From positions 744,001 to 808,000 of the forward strand of contig CAWFWX010000005.1 of the NCBI GenBank assembly GCA_963819635.1: DNA of 64,000 nucleotides, given 5' to 3'. The notes beneath the pieces were generated by a model. The model did not search any database. It saw only the letters and a list, made by a program, of their open reading frames with translations, and had not been told where the DNA came from. The DNA is from JACVRW01 sp963819635 (GTDB taxonomy: Bacteria; Actinomycetota; Thermoleophilia; Solirubrobacterales; Thermoleophilaceae). Below, piece by piece: positions 24,476 to 32,690 of this stretch. A program made the translations under genes and the position numbers. Position 1 is the stretch's first letter; each line of letters begins with the position of its first letter.

Positions 24476-25360
24476 ATGATCAAGCGACTTCTGCTGCTCG
24501 CGGCGGTGACGCTCGGCGCCCTTGTGCTCGGCATCTCGCCGATGTCAGGTCTGAGTGGTCTCGGGCACGTCGCCACCGCGCATGCCCAGGCGGCCGACCC
24601 CGATGCGGGTCTGGACGACACGGCTGCTGGCGGCCTCGACGGGACCGGTGTCGACGCGCCGACGGACGAGACCGACGCCCCGGCGCCGGCCGATCCCGCG
24701 GCGGACCCGGGTCCCGATCCCGCGCCTGCCCCTGATCCCGACACGGGTCTCGACGATACGCCGGCGGGCAGCGTCGACGGCGGCGGCCTCGGCGGACCGG
24801 TGGACCAGGCCGACACCCCTCCGGCGGCGGATCCGTCCGCGAACCCCGCCCCGGATCCCGCCCCTGCGCCCGACCCCGACGCCGGGCTTGACGACACGGT
24901 CGCCGGGCCCCTCGACAACACCGGTCTGGGCACCCCGGTGGACCAGACCGATACTCCGGCGCCGGCAGATCCGGCGGCGAATCCCGGCCCCGCGCCGGCA
25001 CCCGCGCCCGATCCCGACACCGGACTGGACGACACGCCCGTCGGCGGCCTGCCGCCGGTGACGCCCGCCCCGGTGGATCAGGCCGATCAGCCCACGGTGG
25101 ACAACCCGGCACCGCCGCCCGTGGACACCCCGGCGCCGCCACCCGCGGGCAACCCCCCCGCGGGCGGCCAGCCGCCGGCCGGCAGCACGCCGCCTCCGTC
25201 CAACGGGACGACCCCGAAGGCGAAGAAGAAGAAGAAGCACAAGAAGCATAAGAAGCACCGGAAGCACAAGAAGCACAAGAAGCACAAGAAGCACAAGAAG
25301 GCCAAGCACAAGAAGCACAAGAAGGCGAAGAAGCACAGGAAGGCCGGCAACCGCAGGTAG
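24476..25360 (+). CDS. Secreted Asp/Pro-repeat protein with Lys/His-rich tail
   Basis: A 294-residue protein. GGAG lies 7 nt before the ATG. A signal peptide (cleavage near AHA, about residue 37) is followed by three imperfect ~50-residue repeats built on a PDPDTGLDDTP-like core with VDQADTP, then a Pro-rich stretch and a C-terminal tail of about 50 residues made almost only of Lys and His with Arg. The first part is strongly acidic and the tail strongly basic. Binding of wall polyanions, nucleic acid or metal by the Lys/His tail is plausible but inferred. No known family. Confidence 0.75.
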   Translation: MIKRLLLLAAVTLGALVLGISPMSGLSGLGHVATAHAQAADPDAGLDDTAAGGLDGTGVDAPTDETDAPAPADPAADPGPDPAPAPDPDTGLDDTPAGSVDGGGLGGPVDQADTPPAADPSANPAPDPAPAPDPDAGLDDTVAGPLDNTGLGTPVDQTDTPAPADPAANPGPAPAPAPDPDTGLDDTPVGGLPPVTPAPVDQADQPTVDNPAPPPVDTPAPPPAGNPPAGGQPPAGSTPPPSNGTTPKAKKKKKHKKHKKHRKHKKHKKHKKHKKAKHKKHKKAKKHRKAGNRR

Positions 25361-25435
25361 GCAGCACGCGCAAGGCGGGCTCGGGCACGCGCACCACGCC
25401 CCCCGCCGGCCGGACGCTTTCGAAGCGACCGTCAC

Positions 25436-25471
25436 GCGACGACCCCTCGCCGGTGGGCGGGGGGTCGTCGC
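25436..25471 (+). terminator. Terminator-like hairpin after 24476 gene
   Basis: 11-bp perfect stem (arms 25436-25446 and 25461-25471) around a 14-nt loop, then CCTTC. Located 75 nt after the stop of the Lys/His-tail gene. Confidence 0.6.
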
Positions 25472-25570
25472 CCTTCGAGGCGTGCGGCTCGCGCGCTCCG
25501 TAAGGAGCGCTCCCCCTCTTCTCCACCACACGCAGGACCCATGACCAACCCCCAACCAAAAGGAGGACGA

Positions 25571-26309
25571 ATGACCACCCGACTGCTCGCCCTCGCCGCG
25601 CTGACGCTGGCCGCGGTCGCCATCGGCATTGCGCCGTCAGGCAACCTCGGCTTCGGCATCCAGGCGGCCGGAGCTCAGGTGGCGACGCCGCCCCCCACGA
25701 CCGATCCCGAGGATGTCGAGGATCCGGCTGATGTTGAGGATCCGGCTGATGTCGAGGATCCGGCTGATGTCGAGGATCCGGCTGATGTCGAGGATCCGCG
25801 GACGTCGAGGATCCGGCTGATGTCGAGGATCCGGCTGATGTCGAGGATCCGGCGACGTCGAGGATCCGGCTGATGTCGAGGATCCGGCTGATGTCGAGGA
25901 CCCGGCTGACCCCGAGGATCCGGCTGACGTTGAGGACCCGGCTGATGTCGAGGACCCGGCTGACCCCGAGGATCCGGCTGATGTCGAGGACCCGGCTGAT
26001 GTCGAGGACCCGGCTGACCCCGAGGATCCGGCTGATGTCGAGGACCCGGCTGACGTCGAGGACCCCTCCGACGTCGACGACCCGGATGACGCGGCGCCCG
26101 CTCCGCCGGCCGCCACGCCCATCACCGCACCGAACGGCGGAACCCCCAAGGTGTCGCCGAAGCGCAAGAGCGCGAGCAAGAAGCGCAAGCTCGCCCGCAA
26201 GCGCAAGCTGGCCCGGATGCGCAGGCTCGCCCACAGGCACAAGCTGGCTCACAAGCGCCAGCTCGCGCACAGGCGCAAGCACGCTCGCCGGCGCGCAGCG
26301 CGGCGCTAG
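25571..26309 (+). CDS. Secreted EDPADV-repeat protein with Lys/Arg/His tail (two frameshifts)
   Basis: The ATG at 25571 has an ideal AGGAGG site. Signal peptide (TRLLALAALTLAAVAIGIA) then long tandem hexapeptide repeats, mostly EDPADV or EDPADP. One base is missing at about 25798-25801 and another at about 25853, so the frame steps twice. The final frame gives many more repeats, a Pro/Ala linker and a basic tail of Lys/Arg-Leu-Ala-Arg/His units, ending at the TAG at 26307-26309. Corrected length 246 residues. Same architecture as the preceding gene, so the two look like paralogous surface proteins. Confidence 0.7.
25717..26075 (+). repeat. 18-nt tandem repeat (about 20 copies) encoding EDPADV/EDPADP
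   Basis: Near-identical 18-nt units related to GAGGATCCGGCTGATGTC run through the gene. Two units are one base short. Unit gain or loss keeps frame. The array is a likely site of length polymorphism and of assembly error. Confidence 0.85.
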
Positions 26310-26325
26310 CCGGAACATCGCTTGA

Positions 26326-26381
26326 GGGCGGGCCAGGCCCGCCCACCAAGCCACGACCGCCCGCCACTGAGCGGGCGGTCG
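26326..26381 (+). terminator. Pair of GC hairpins, terminator-like
   Basis: First hairpin: 9-bp arms 26326-26334 and 26336-26344. Second: 11-bp arms 26354-26364 and 26371-26381 with a CACTGA loop, followed by TCGTT. They lie just after the repeat-protein stop and probably end its transcript. Confidence 0.7.
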
Positions 26382-26563
26382 TCGTTCCGGGGTCAGTGAG
26401 GACCGACGCGGGAGCCCGCGAACGTGACGACCGAGGTTCCGTCAACCACCGCCCGAACGCGGCCGCACGCGGTTGCAGCTGACCGCCCATGAGGCGGCAA
26501 AGTGCAACCGCGCGGCCGAAAGGCCGCTTCACGCGCGCGCGCGCGTGAGGCAGTGAACAGGCA

Positions 26564-26655
26564 GGTGGCAGAGAAACGTTGCGGAATGCGCAACGAATCT
26601 CTGCCACCCGAAGCGGGGAGGCCTTCCAGACCGACCCTCAATGCCGCCGTTCGCC
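26564..26655. repeat. Intergenic hairpin repeat, copy 1
   Basis: Long imperfect palindrome 26564-26608: an 11-bp outer stem (GGTGGCAGAGA with TCTCTGCCACC), AA/AA internal loop, a 7-bp inner stem (CGTTGCG with CGCAACG) and a GAATG loop. It is followed by a conserved tail starting CGAAGCGGGGAGGC and ending CGCCGTTCGC. A second copy lies 157 nt further on. No supported coding frame crosses it. Confidence 0.75.
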
Positions 26656-26720
26656 CCGAGTCCGAGCCGGCCGCGGTCACGGACACGCTCGCGGACCTGA
26701 TTCTGGCCTGGAGAGCTCCA

Positions 26721-26811
26721 GGTGGTGGGCAATCGTTGCGTTTCCGCCACGAATCCCCACCACCCGAAGCGGGGAGGCGTTTCAGATCCACCCTCACTGC
26801 CGCCGTTCGCG
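26721..26811. repeat. Intergenic hairpin repeat, copy 2
   Basis: Palindrome 26721-26764: 9-bp outer stem (GGTGGTGGG with CCCACCACC), internal loop, inner stem CGTTGCG with CGCCACG (one mismatch), TTTC loop. The same tail as copy 1 follows. The outer stem differs in sequence from copy 1 but still pairs, suggesting selection on structure. Together with copy 1 and GC-rich filler it accounts for the 538-nt gene-free region 26310-26847. Confidence 0.75.
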
Positions 26812-26847
26812 CGGAGGAGGAGGCGGCCGCAGGGCCGGCCGGCTCGT

Positions 26848-27780
26848 TCAGGCTGCGAGCGAGATGGCCGGGCGGGAGGTGGGCACCGCGGCGGGCTTGC
26901 CCGCACGGCCCAGCGCACGCAGGAACCCGGCCGTGGCCAGGTTGCTCGAGTCCCGATCGGTGAGTACCGCGCTCTCGAACGCGGGCGCGACTCCCTCCAA
27001 CGGCACGAACCGCACCCCCGGCGCCACGTAGCGCTCGGCGGCCGACTCGGGAAGCAGCGCGATACCGGCGCCCGTGGCCACCGTGAGCAGCGCATGCTCG
27101 ACGTCCGGCTCACCGATCTCGACCAGTGACGGCGACAGGCCCGCGTCGCGGCAGATCGAGACAACCGCGTTGTGGAAGGCGGGGTTGGTGTCGCGCGGCA
27201 GCGTGACCAGTCGCTCGGGTGCAAGGCGCTCGAGCGAGATCGCGGCATCCACGGCATGCGGGTGGGTCACCGGCAGCGCGGCAACGGCGTTCTGGTAGCC
27301 GATCGCCGTGGCGCGGAGCCCGTTCGCGGGGGCCGGCAGGCCCACAACGGCGGCGTCGAGCCGCTGCGCGCGGACGTCCGCGATCAGCCGGAGCGCCGGG
27401 CCCGTCTCAAGCGATATCTGTACGAGCGGGGAGCTGGTCACCAGCTGCTGCATCGCACGTGAGACCGTGCGGGGAAGGGAGTCCGGCACGTAACCGATCC
27501 GCAGGCGCGTGGTGGCCTGGTCGCGAGCGTTGCGTGCGGCTGCCTGAGCCACTTCGGCCTGGTGGAGCACCCGGCGCGCCTCCTCGAGCATCGCGTTGCC
27601 GGCGCTCGTGAGCGAGACGCTCCGCTGGGTCCGGTCGAACAGCCGGACGCCCAGCTCTTCCTCGAGCTTTCGCACCTGCTCGCTCACCGCGGGCTGTGCC
27701 ACATGGAGCCGCTCGGCCGCGCGCCGGAAATGGAGCTCTTCCGCGACAGCTACGAAATACCTCAGGTGGCGAAGTTCCAT
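26848..27780 (-). CDS. LysR-family transcriptional regulator
   Basis: A 310-residue regulator. The N-terminal winged helix is typical (MELRHLRYFVAVAEELHFRR, AAERLHVAQPAVSEQVRKLE, LGVRLFDRT). The remaining ~210 residues form the periplasmic-binding-like effector domain. It resembles the BenM/CatM-like branch rather than OxyR: there is a single Cys in VVSICRDAG and no OxyR Cys pair. It lies 76 nt downstream of, and on the same strand as, the catalase-HemA gene and may be co-transcribed, but its target is not evident from sequence. Confidence 0.92.
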   Translation of the reverse strand: MELRHLRYFVAVAEELHFRRAAERLHVAQPAVSEQVRKLEEELGVRLFDRTQRSVSLTSAGNAMLEEARRVLHQAEVAQAAARNARDQATTRLRIGYVPDSLPRTVSRAMQQLVTSSPLVQISLETGPALRLIADVRAQRLDAAVVGLPAPANGLRATAIGYQNAVAALPVTHPHAVDAAISLERLAPERLVTLPRDTNPAFHNAVVSICRDAGLSPSLVEIGEPDVEHALLTVATGAGIALLPESAAERYVAPGVRFVPLEGVAPAFESAVLTDRDSSNLATAGFLRALGRAGKPAAVPTSRPAISLAA

Positions 27781-27856
27781 GAAGTGGATAGTCGCCGAGG
27801 GCGACGCATGTGTCGTCGTCCGCGACGCGGCTCTCTTGCTGCCGCCGGGTACGTAG

Positions 27857-30631
27857 TCAGGCCGCCCGGCTCAACACCTGACGTACGCGCCCGTCAAGGG
27901 CAAACAGCTCTCGAACGACGCGGGTCAGCCGGTCCCCGTCGCCCTGTGCCGCCGCATAGCGGAGCTGGGCTGTTGGCGAGTGCAGGAGGCGTGTCACTAT
28001 CGCCTCGCTCGTTGCACGCAGGACGTCGTCCTGAGCGCCCGCGCCAAGCTCGCTGCGGCGGAGCGCCTCGAAGACGGCCGTCTCACTGTGAGCGCGCAGG
28101 TCCTTGATCGTGGGCACGACGCCGAGAGTGGCGATCCAGCGCATGAAGCGCTCGATCTCGCCGGCGACGATGCCCACCGCGGCGGGAACCGCGGCCAGCC
28201 GGCGGCCGGCCGTGGCGCGCAGCTCGCTCTCGAGCTCGTCCAGGTCGTAGACCCGCACCCCCTGGGCCCCGCGCGCCGCCGGGTCGAGGTCGCGTGGGAC
28301 CGCGAGATCGATGGCCACAAGGTCGCGGCCCGTCCGCCTCTCGAGGGCGTCGACCAGGACCTCCGCGGACACGAGGTGGTGGGGCGCCCCCGTGCACGAG
28401 ACGACCACGTCCACCTCCGCGAGGAGCCGCGGAACGTCGTCCAAGCTCGCCACTCCGCAGCCGAGCTCGGCCGCCAAGCGGCTCGCCCGCTCGTGCCGGC
28501 GCCCGGCCACGAGCGTGACGCGGAGTCCGGCGCCGCGCAGCGCCCTCGCCGTCTTGGCCCCGGTGTCCCCGCTCCCGATCACGAGAGCGCTCCCGCCGGG
28601 CTCGGGTCCGATGTGCCGGCTCGCGATCCCGACCACGGCTGACGCGATCGCCGACCGCCCGACGCTGATCTCGGTCTCGTGCCGGACGCGCCGTCCGGTC
28701 GCGAGGCTGGACTCGACCAGCCGGCTCAATATCCGGCCCAGCGAACCGGTCTCGGACGCCAGTTCGCCGGCGCGGCGCAGCTGGCCGAGGATCTCGACCT
28801 CGCCGAGGGCCATCGAGTCGAGTCCCGCGGCCACGCTGTGGAGCTGCTCGACCACCGCCCGGCCTCGCACGGCACGGGCCGCGGGCGCGAGCTCAGCCGC
28901 CGTGCAGCCCGCGTGGTTCGCCAGCTCAGCTGCGAGACGCGACTCCACCCTGTCCGGAGCTGACGCGAGCGCGTAGAGCTCCGTCCTGCCGCAGGTCGAC
29001 AGCACGAGCGCCTCCTCTACGTCGGGCTCGCCGGTCAGCCGGGCGAGCATCTCGCCGGCCGCGGCCCGCGAGACCGCGAGACGGTCCCTCAGCTCGATCG
29101 GCGCGGTGCGATGAGAGGCGCCTACGAGTAGCAGCTCGCCCCTCATCGCGGTCGAACTCAGGACGCGGGCTGCGACGCACTGGCCGAGGCCGGCGGCGAC
29201 CCGCGCTCCGAGCCCGGCGTCCACGTTCGTCCAGTAGCCGATCACGCGCCCCTGTACCTCGGCCGACACGGCGTCGCTGGCGTGGGCCACAATGTTCGTG
29301 ACGAGGTGCTCGCGGTCCGTCTCGGACATCACGTCGCGGTAGAGCGCCCCGGGCTGGATGAAGTCGTCGTCGTCGGCGTGCGCCTCGTAGGCGTAGCGGC
29401 CCATCTCCGCCGCATCGACCCACCAGGTCGGCAGCTCCTTGCTCGGGTCGGCCTGCGGGCCACCGTACGAGTTCGGCGCGTAGACGGGCTGCGAGCCGGC
29501 GTCCCGGTAGGTCATCGGGCCGTCCTTGCTGTACGAGTGCACCGGGCACTTGGGCGCGTTGATGGGCAACTGCTCGTAGTTCGTCCCGATCCGGTGCAGG
29601 TGCGTGTCGTGGTAGGAGAAGACGCGCCCCATCAGCATCTTGTCCGGGCTCAGGCCGATTCCCGGCACCAGGTTGGAGGGGGCGAATCCGGCCTGCTCGA
29701 CCTCCGCGAAGTGGTTCTCGGGATTGCGGTCGAGCACCATGCGCCCGACCTGAATCGGCGGGTAGTCGGAGTGTGGCCAGACCTTCGTCATGTCGAACGG
29801 GTTGAAGCGGTATCCCGCGGCGTCCTCGAAGGGCATGATCTGCATCTCGAGGCGCCACTCGGCGGCGTCGCCGCGGGCGATTGCGTCCCACAGGTCGCGA
29901 CGGTGGAAGTCGGGATCCTCGCTGACCATCGCATCGGCCTCCGCGAGCGAGAAGTTCTCTATGCCCTGGACCGTCTTGAAGTGGTACTTGACCCAGAAGC
30001 GCTCGCCCTTGGCGTTCATCCACGAGTAGGTATGGCTGCTGAAGCCGTGCATGTTCCGGAGCGTGCGGGGCGTGCCACGGTCGGACATCAGGGTCGTGAC
30101 CTGGTGAGCCGACTCAGGCGTCAGCGTCCAGAAGTCCCACTGCATGTCGTTCGAGCGCAGCCCGGTGTCGGGCAGCCGCTTCTGCGAGTGGATGAAGTCG
30201 GAGAACTTGCTGGCGTCGCGGATGAAGAAGACCGGCGTGTTGTTGCCGACCAGGTCGTAGTTGCCCTGCTCCGTGTAGAACTTCAGCGCGAAGCCGCGCG
30301 GGTCACGCACCGTGTCAGCACTGCCCATCTCGCCGGCGACCGTCGAGAAGCGCGCGAACATCGGCGTGCGCTTGCCCACCTCGGACAGGAAGCTCGCGCT
30401 GGTCCACTGGCTCACGTCCTCGGTCACCTCGAAGAAGCCGTGCGCGCCGCTGCCCTTGGCATGCACCACGCGCTCGGGAACACGCTCCCGGTTGAAGTGC
30501 TGCATCTTCTGCACGACGTTGGAGTCGTGCAGAACCGTGGGTCCGTTGGGTCCGACGGTCAGCGAGTAGTCGTCGCTGGACAGCGGGATGCCGGAGTCAC
30601 TCGTGGTGGTCGGGGGGCGCTTGTCGCTCAT
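27857..30631 (-). CDS. Catalase and glutamyl-tRNA reductase in one continuous frame
   Basis: One 924-residue open frame. Residues 1 to about 485 are a clade-type haem catalase: VVHAKGSGAHGFFEVT (distal His), RVFSYHDTHLHRIGTNY (proximal Tyr). Residues 496-924 are a full-length glutamyl-tRNA reductase (HemA): GASHRTAPIELRDRL, catalytic Cys in STCGRTELYA (Asn of the usual motif is Gly), GEVEILGQL, NADPH site VIGSGDTGAKTARAL. The ATG at 30631 overlaps the aquaporin stop (ATGA) with AAGAGG upstream. HemA has its own natural Met at 29146, and in the +1 frame a TGA sits at 29158-29160, so an indel fusing two genes is possible. Confidence 0.85.
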   Translation of the reverse strand: MSDKRPPTTTSDSGIPLSSDDYSLTVGPNGPTVLHDSNVVQKMQHFNRERVPERVVHAKGSGAHGFFEVTEDVSQWTSASFLSEVGKRTPMFARFSTVAGEMGSADTVRDPRGFALKFYTEQGNYDLVGNNTPVFFIRDASKFSDFIHSQKRLPDTGLRSNDMQWDFWTLTPESAHQVTTLMSDRGTPRTLRNMHGFSSHTYSWMNAKGERFWVKYHFKTVQGIENFSLAEADAMVSEDPDFHRRDLWDAIARGDAAEWRLEMQIMPFEDAAGYRFNPFDMTKVWPHSDYPPIQVGRMVLDRNPENHFAEVEQAGFAPSNLVPGIGLSPDKMLMGRVFSYHDTHLHRIGTNYEQLPINAPKCPVHSYSKDGPMTYRDAGSQPVYAPNSYGGPQADPSKELPTWWVDAAEMGRYAYEAHADDDDFIQPGALYRDVMSETDREHLVTNIVAHASDAVSAEVQGRVIGYWTNVDAGLGARVAAGLGQCVAARVLSSTAMRGELLLVGASHRTAPIELRDRLAVSRAAAGEMLARLTGEPDVEEALVLSTCGRTELYALASAPDRVESRLAAELANHAGCTAAELAPAARAVRGRAVVEQLHSVAAGLDSMALGEVEILGQLRRAGELASETGSLGRILSRLVESSLATGRRVRHETEISVGRSAIASAVVGIASRHIGPEPGGSALVIGSGDTGAKTARALRGAGLRVTLVAGRRHERASRLAAELGCGVASLDDVPRLLAEVDVVVSCTGAPHHLVSAEVLVDALERRTGRDLVAIDLAVPRDLDPAARGAQGVRVYDLDELESELRATAGRRLAAVPAAVGIVAGEIERFMRWIATLGVVPTIKDLRAHSETAVFEALRRSELGAGAQDDVLRATSEAIVTRLLHSPTAQLRYAAAQGDGDRLTRVVRELFALDGRVRQVLSRAA

Positions 30632-31392
30632 TGGGGAACCTCTTGGTCGATTACGACCGCTCGGTATGTCCATGCCGCCAGGAGTGCTCCTGCGACAGGG
30701 CCGACGATGAAGATCCAGAAGTCGGGGTAGCTGCCGGAGACCAGCGCGGGCCCAAGCCAGCGCGCGGGATTCAGGCCGGCGCCGGTCGCCGGGCCGAAGA
30801 CCATGACGGCCAGGCCGAGGGCGCCACCGATCACCAGTCCTGCGAAGTGCTTCTCCCCGCGCGGGTTGACCGCCACGGCCATAACCGCCCACATGAGCAT
30901 GAAGGTGCCCATCGCCTCGGCGATCAGGCCGAGCCAGGGCGAGCCACCCGACACGACCTTCGCGTTCACCGCGGTGGCGCCGTAGTTCACGGAGGCGCCG
31001 GCGTCGTGGAAGAGCAGGAGCACGAGCAGCCCGGCGAGCGCGCCGCCCGCCAGCTGGAAGACGATGTAGGCGGCGGCGTCGCGGGAGCGGATCTGTCCGA
31101 TCGCAAGCTGCGCCACCGTCACCGCCGGGTTGAGGTGGGCGCCCGACGAGGCCGCGAGCGCGTATACGAGAACGCCGAGGGTGAGCGCGTGGAGCAGGCC
31201 GAGCCCGGCTATGTCCAGCTGAAGCACGCCCGCGTTCCCGACCGAGAGCACCGAGCAGATGAAGAAGACCAGCAGGAAGGTGCCGATGCCTTCAGCGGCA
31301 TACGCCGCCACGCTGCGCGCGTCGACCGCTGCCGCGCTTCCAATCCCTCTCGCCTGCCGGCCAAGTCCTGCACGTGCGCTCGCCGCTTCCAT
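30628..31392 (-). CDS. Aquaporin / MIP-family channel
   Basis: A 254-residue channel with six helices and both half-helix motifs: SSGAHLNPAVT and GAGLNPARW. Expected to pass water or small neutral solutes; given its place between OsmC-like and catalase genes, H2O2 permeation is an attractive inference. The ATG at 31392 has GAGAGG upstream and starts 1 nt after the YoaK-like stop. The stop overlaps the catalase start (ATGA). Confidence 0.9.
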   Translation of the reverse strand: MEAASARAGLGRQARGIGSAAAVDARSVAAYAAEGIGTFLLVFFICSVLSVGNAGVLQLDIAGLGLLHALTLGVLVYALAASSGAHLNPAVTVAQLAIGQIRSRDAAAYIVFQLAGGALAGLLVLLLFHDAGASVNYGATAVNAKVVSGGSPWLGLIAEAMGTFMLMWAVMAVAVNPRGEKHFAGLVIGGALGLAVMVFGPATGAGLNPARWLGPALVSGSYPDFWIFIVGPVAGALLAAWTYRAVVIDQEVPQ

Positions 31393-31393
31393 C

Positions 31394-32146
31394 TCATCCT
31401 CTCGAGTTCGGGTTCGAATGCAACGTAAGGCGACGGCTCGCCCCGATCGATCGGAGTTCCCGATCACCGCTAAGGACCAAGGCCGCAAGGGCCAGCGTGA
31501 GGGCGATCGCGGGGACGGCCGAGGTCACCTCGGGCCGCTCGACGGCGCCCACGATCAGGGCGCTCCCCACGTAGGCGCCGCAGAGCCCGGCAAGGACACC
31601 CAGCGGGAGTGGGGACGCCGCATGAGCCGCGGATTCGCCACGTGCCCGGAGGCCCACGACGATCCCGCCCAGCATCAGCGTGGCGGTCATGGCGTTGGTA
31701 ACGACGCCTGGGATGCGCAGCGCGAACACCGCCGCCCCCTGGATTCCCATCGCCGCCGCGCCGAGCGCCACGAGCACGATCCGGCCCGCGGAGTTGCCGG
31801 CCGGCGCACCGAACGCCTGCCAGCAGATCGCGAGACCCACGAGCAGCGCCCACTGCAGCGCCAGGGCCGGGACCAGCGATCGGATGGCGGTGGCGTCAAC
31901 CTCGGCCCGCCCGACCACGTATGCCCCCAGCGCGCTACCGCACAGAAAGGCCGACAGCGAGACGGCTGCCCCGACGAGCAGCTGCGCGTCGCCCTCGTCG
32001 ACGGCGAGCCCGAGGAAGATGAGGTTGCCCGACTGGAATGAGGTGAAGACCTTGCCCAACTCGGTGAAGCTGAGCGCGTCGATCCAGCCGGCGAGCGCCG
32101 CGAGCAAGACGAGCATGGCGATTGCCGGGCGGGGCATCTCGATCAT
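31394..32146 (-). CDS. YoaK/DUF1275 family membrane protein
   Basis: A 250-residue protein, about six or seven helices. The opening WIDALSFTELGKVFTSFQSGN is the DUF1275 signature (D-A-x-S-F ... F-x-S-x-Q-S/T-G-N). Function is unknown. Start at 32146 overlaps the OsmC-like stop (ATGA); stop is 1 nt before the aquaporin start. Membrane partner in a four-gene overlapped operon. Confidence 0.88.
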   Translation of the reverse strand: MIEMPRPAIAMLVLLAALAGWIDALSFTELGKVFTSFQSGNLIFLGLAVDEGDAQLLVGAAVSLSAFLCGSALGAYVVGRAEVDATAIRSLVPALALQWALLVGLAICWQAFGAPAGNSAGRIVLVALGAAAMGIQGAAVFALRIPGVVTNAMTATLMLGGIVVGLRARGESAAHAASPLPLGVLAGLCGAYVGSALIVGAVERPEVTSAVPAIALTLALAALVLSGDRELRSIGASRRLTLHSNPNSRG

Positions 32147-32547
32147 CCCGCGAGCGAGACGCTCAGCTGGCGGGGCACGTCGTGGCGCATCCGGAGCGAC
32201 TTGTGGGAGGACCCGAGCGCCACCTGCGCGATGGCCCTGAACTGCTCGTCACCGATTCCCGCGACGCGACCGCGAACCTGCACGTCGAGCTCCTCGACCG
32301 ACCGCGGGAGGGAGTCCGCTGACAGCCGGCACCAGGCCTGGACCACGAGCTCGGTCGCGGGGACGCCGTTCCGCTCGAGGCGCGCCGCGAGGTCCGCGGC
32401 CATGAACGCCGAGTAGGCCACCGCGAGCAGCTCACCGGGAGTCGTCTCGCCCCGACGCTCGACGTGCAGGCGGGCGACGCCGTGAGGCGGCTCGCAGAGC
32501 CAGCGGACCCTTCCGTGGCGAACCATCGGCTCGTGCGTGACTGACAT
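32143..32547 (-). CDS. OsmC-like protein without the usual peroxidatic Cys
   Basis: A 134-residue protein with the OsmC/Ohr layout: ETTPGELLAVAYSAFMAADLAARL corresponds to the family's P-E-E-L/helix containing the peroxidatic Cys, but no Cys is present in it. The only Cys residues are in RWLCEPP and AWCRLSAD. It may be a degenerate or non-peroxidase member. First gene of the operon that runs to catalase-HemA. Confidence 0.75.
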   Translation of the reverse strand: MSVTHEPMVRHGRVRWLCEPPHGVARLHVERRGETTPGELLAVAYSAFMAADLAARLERNGVPATELVVQAWCRLSADSLPRSVEELDVQVRGRVAGIGDEQFRAIAQVALGSSHKSLRMRHDVPRQLSVSLAG

Positions 32548-32690
32548 GACCCCACTGAACAGCTCGCCGCCAGGCGCCTCAAGAACCCCCGGCGCTCACC
32601 CGAGAGGGGAAGCCAATCTGATCGTCCCGGACACGTCGCTGACACGAGCCGGCTCTTGATGGGCGCACTACGCGGGTGTTGGCTGGAGGC

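Noticed and set aside
25717..26075. Regular repeats suggesting a CRISPR array
   Set aside because: Units are contiguous 18-mers with no unique spacers, and they encode a regular hexapeptide in a gene with signal peptide and ribosome site.
26393..26797. Minus-strand frames through the hairpin repeats at 26.4-26.8 kb
   Set aside because: The similar peptides they give come only from the two repeat copies; composition is unlike the neighbouring real genes and no ribosome site is seen.
26848..27780. Calling the LysR regulator OxyR because it follows a catalase gene
   Set aside because: It lacks the two redox Cys residues of OxyR; only one Cys is present.
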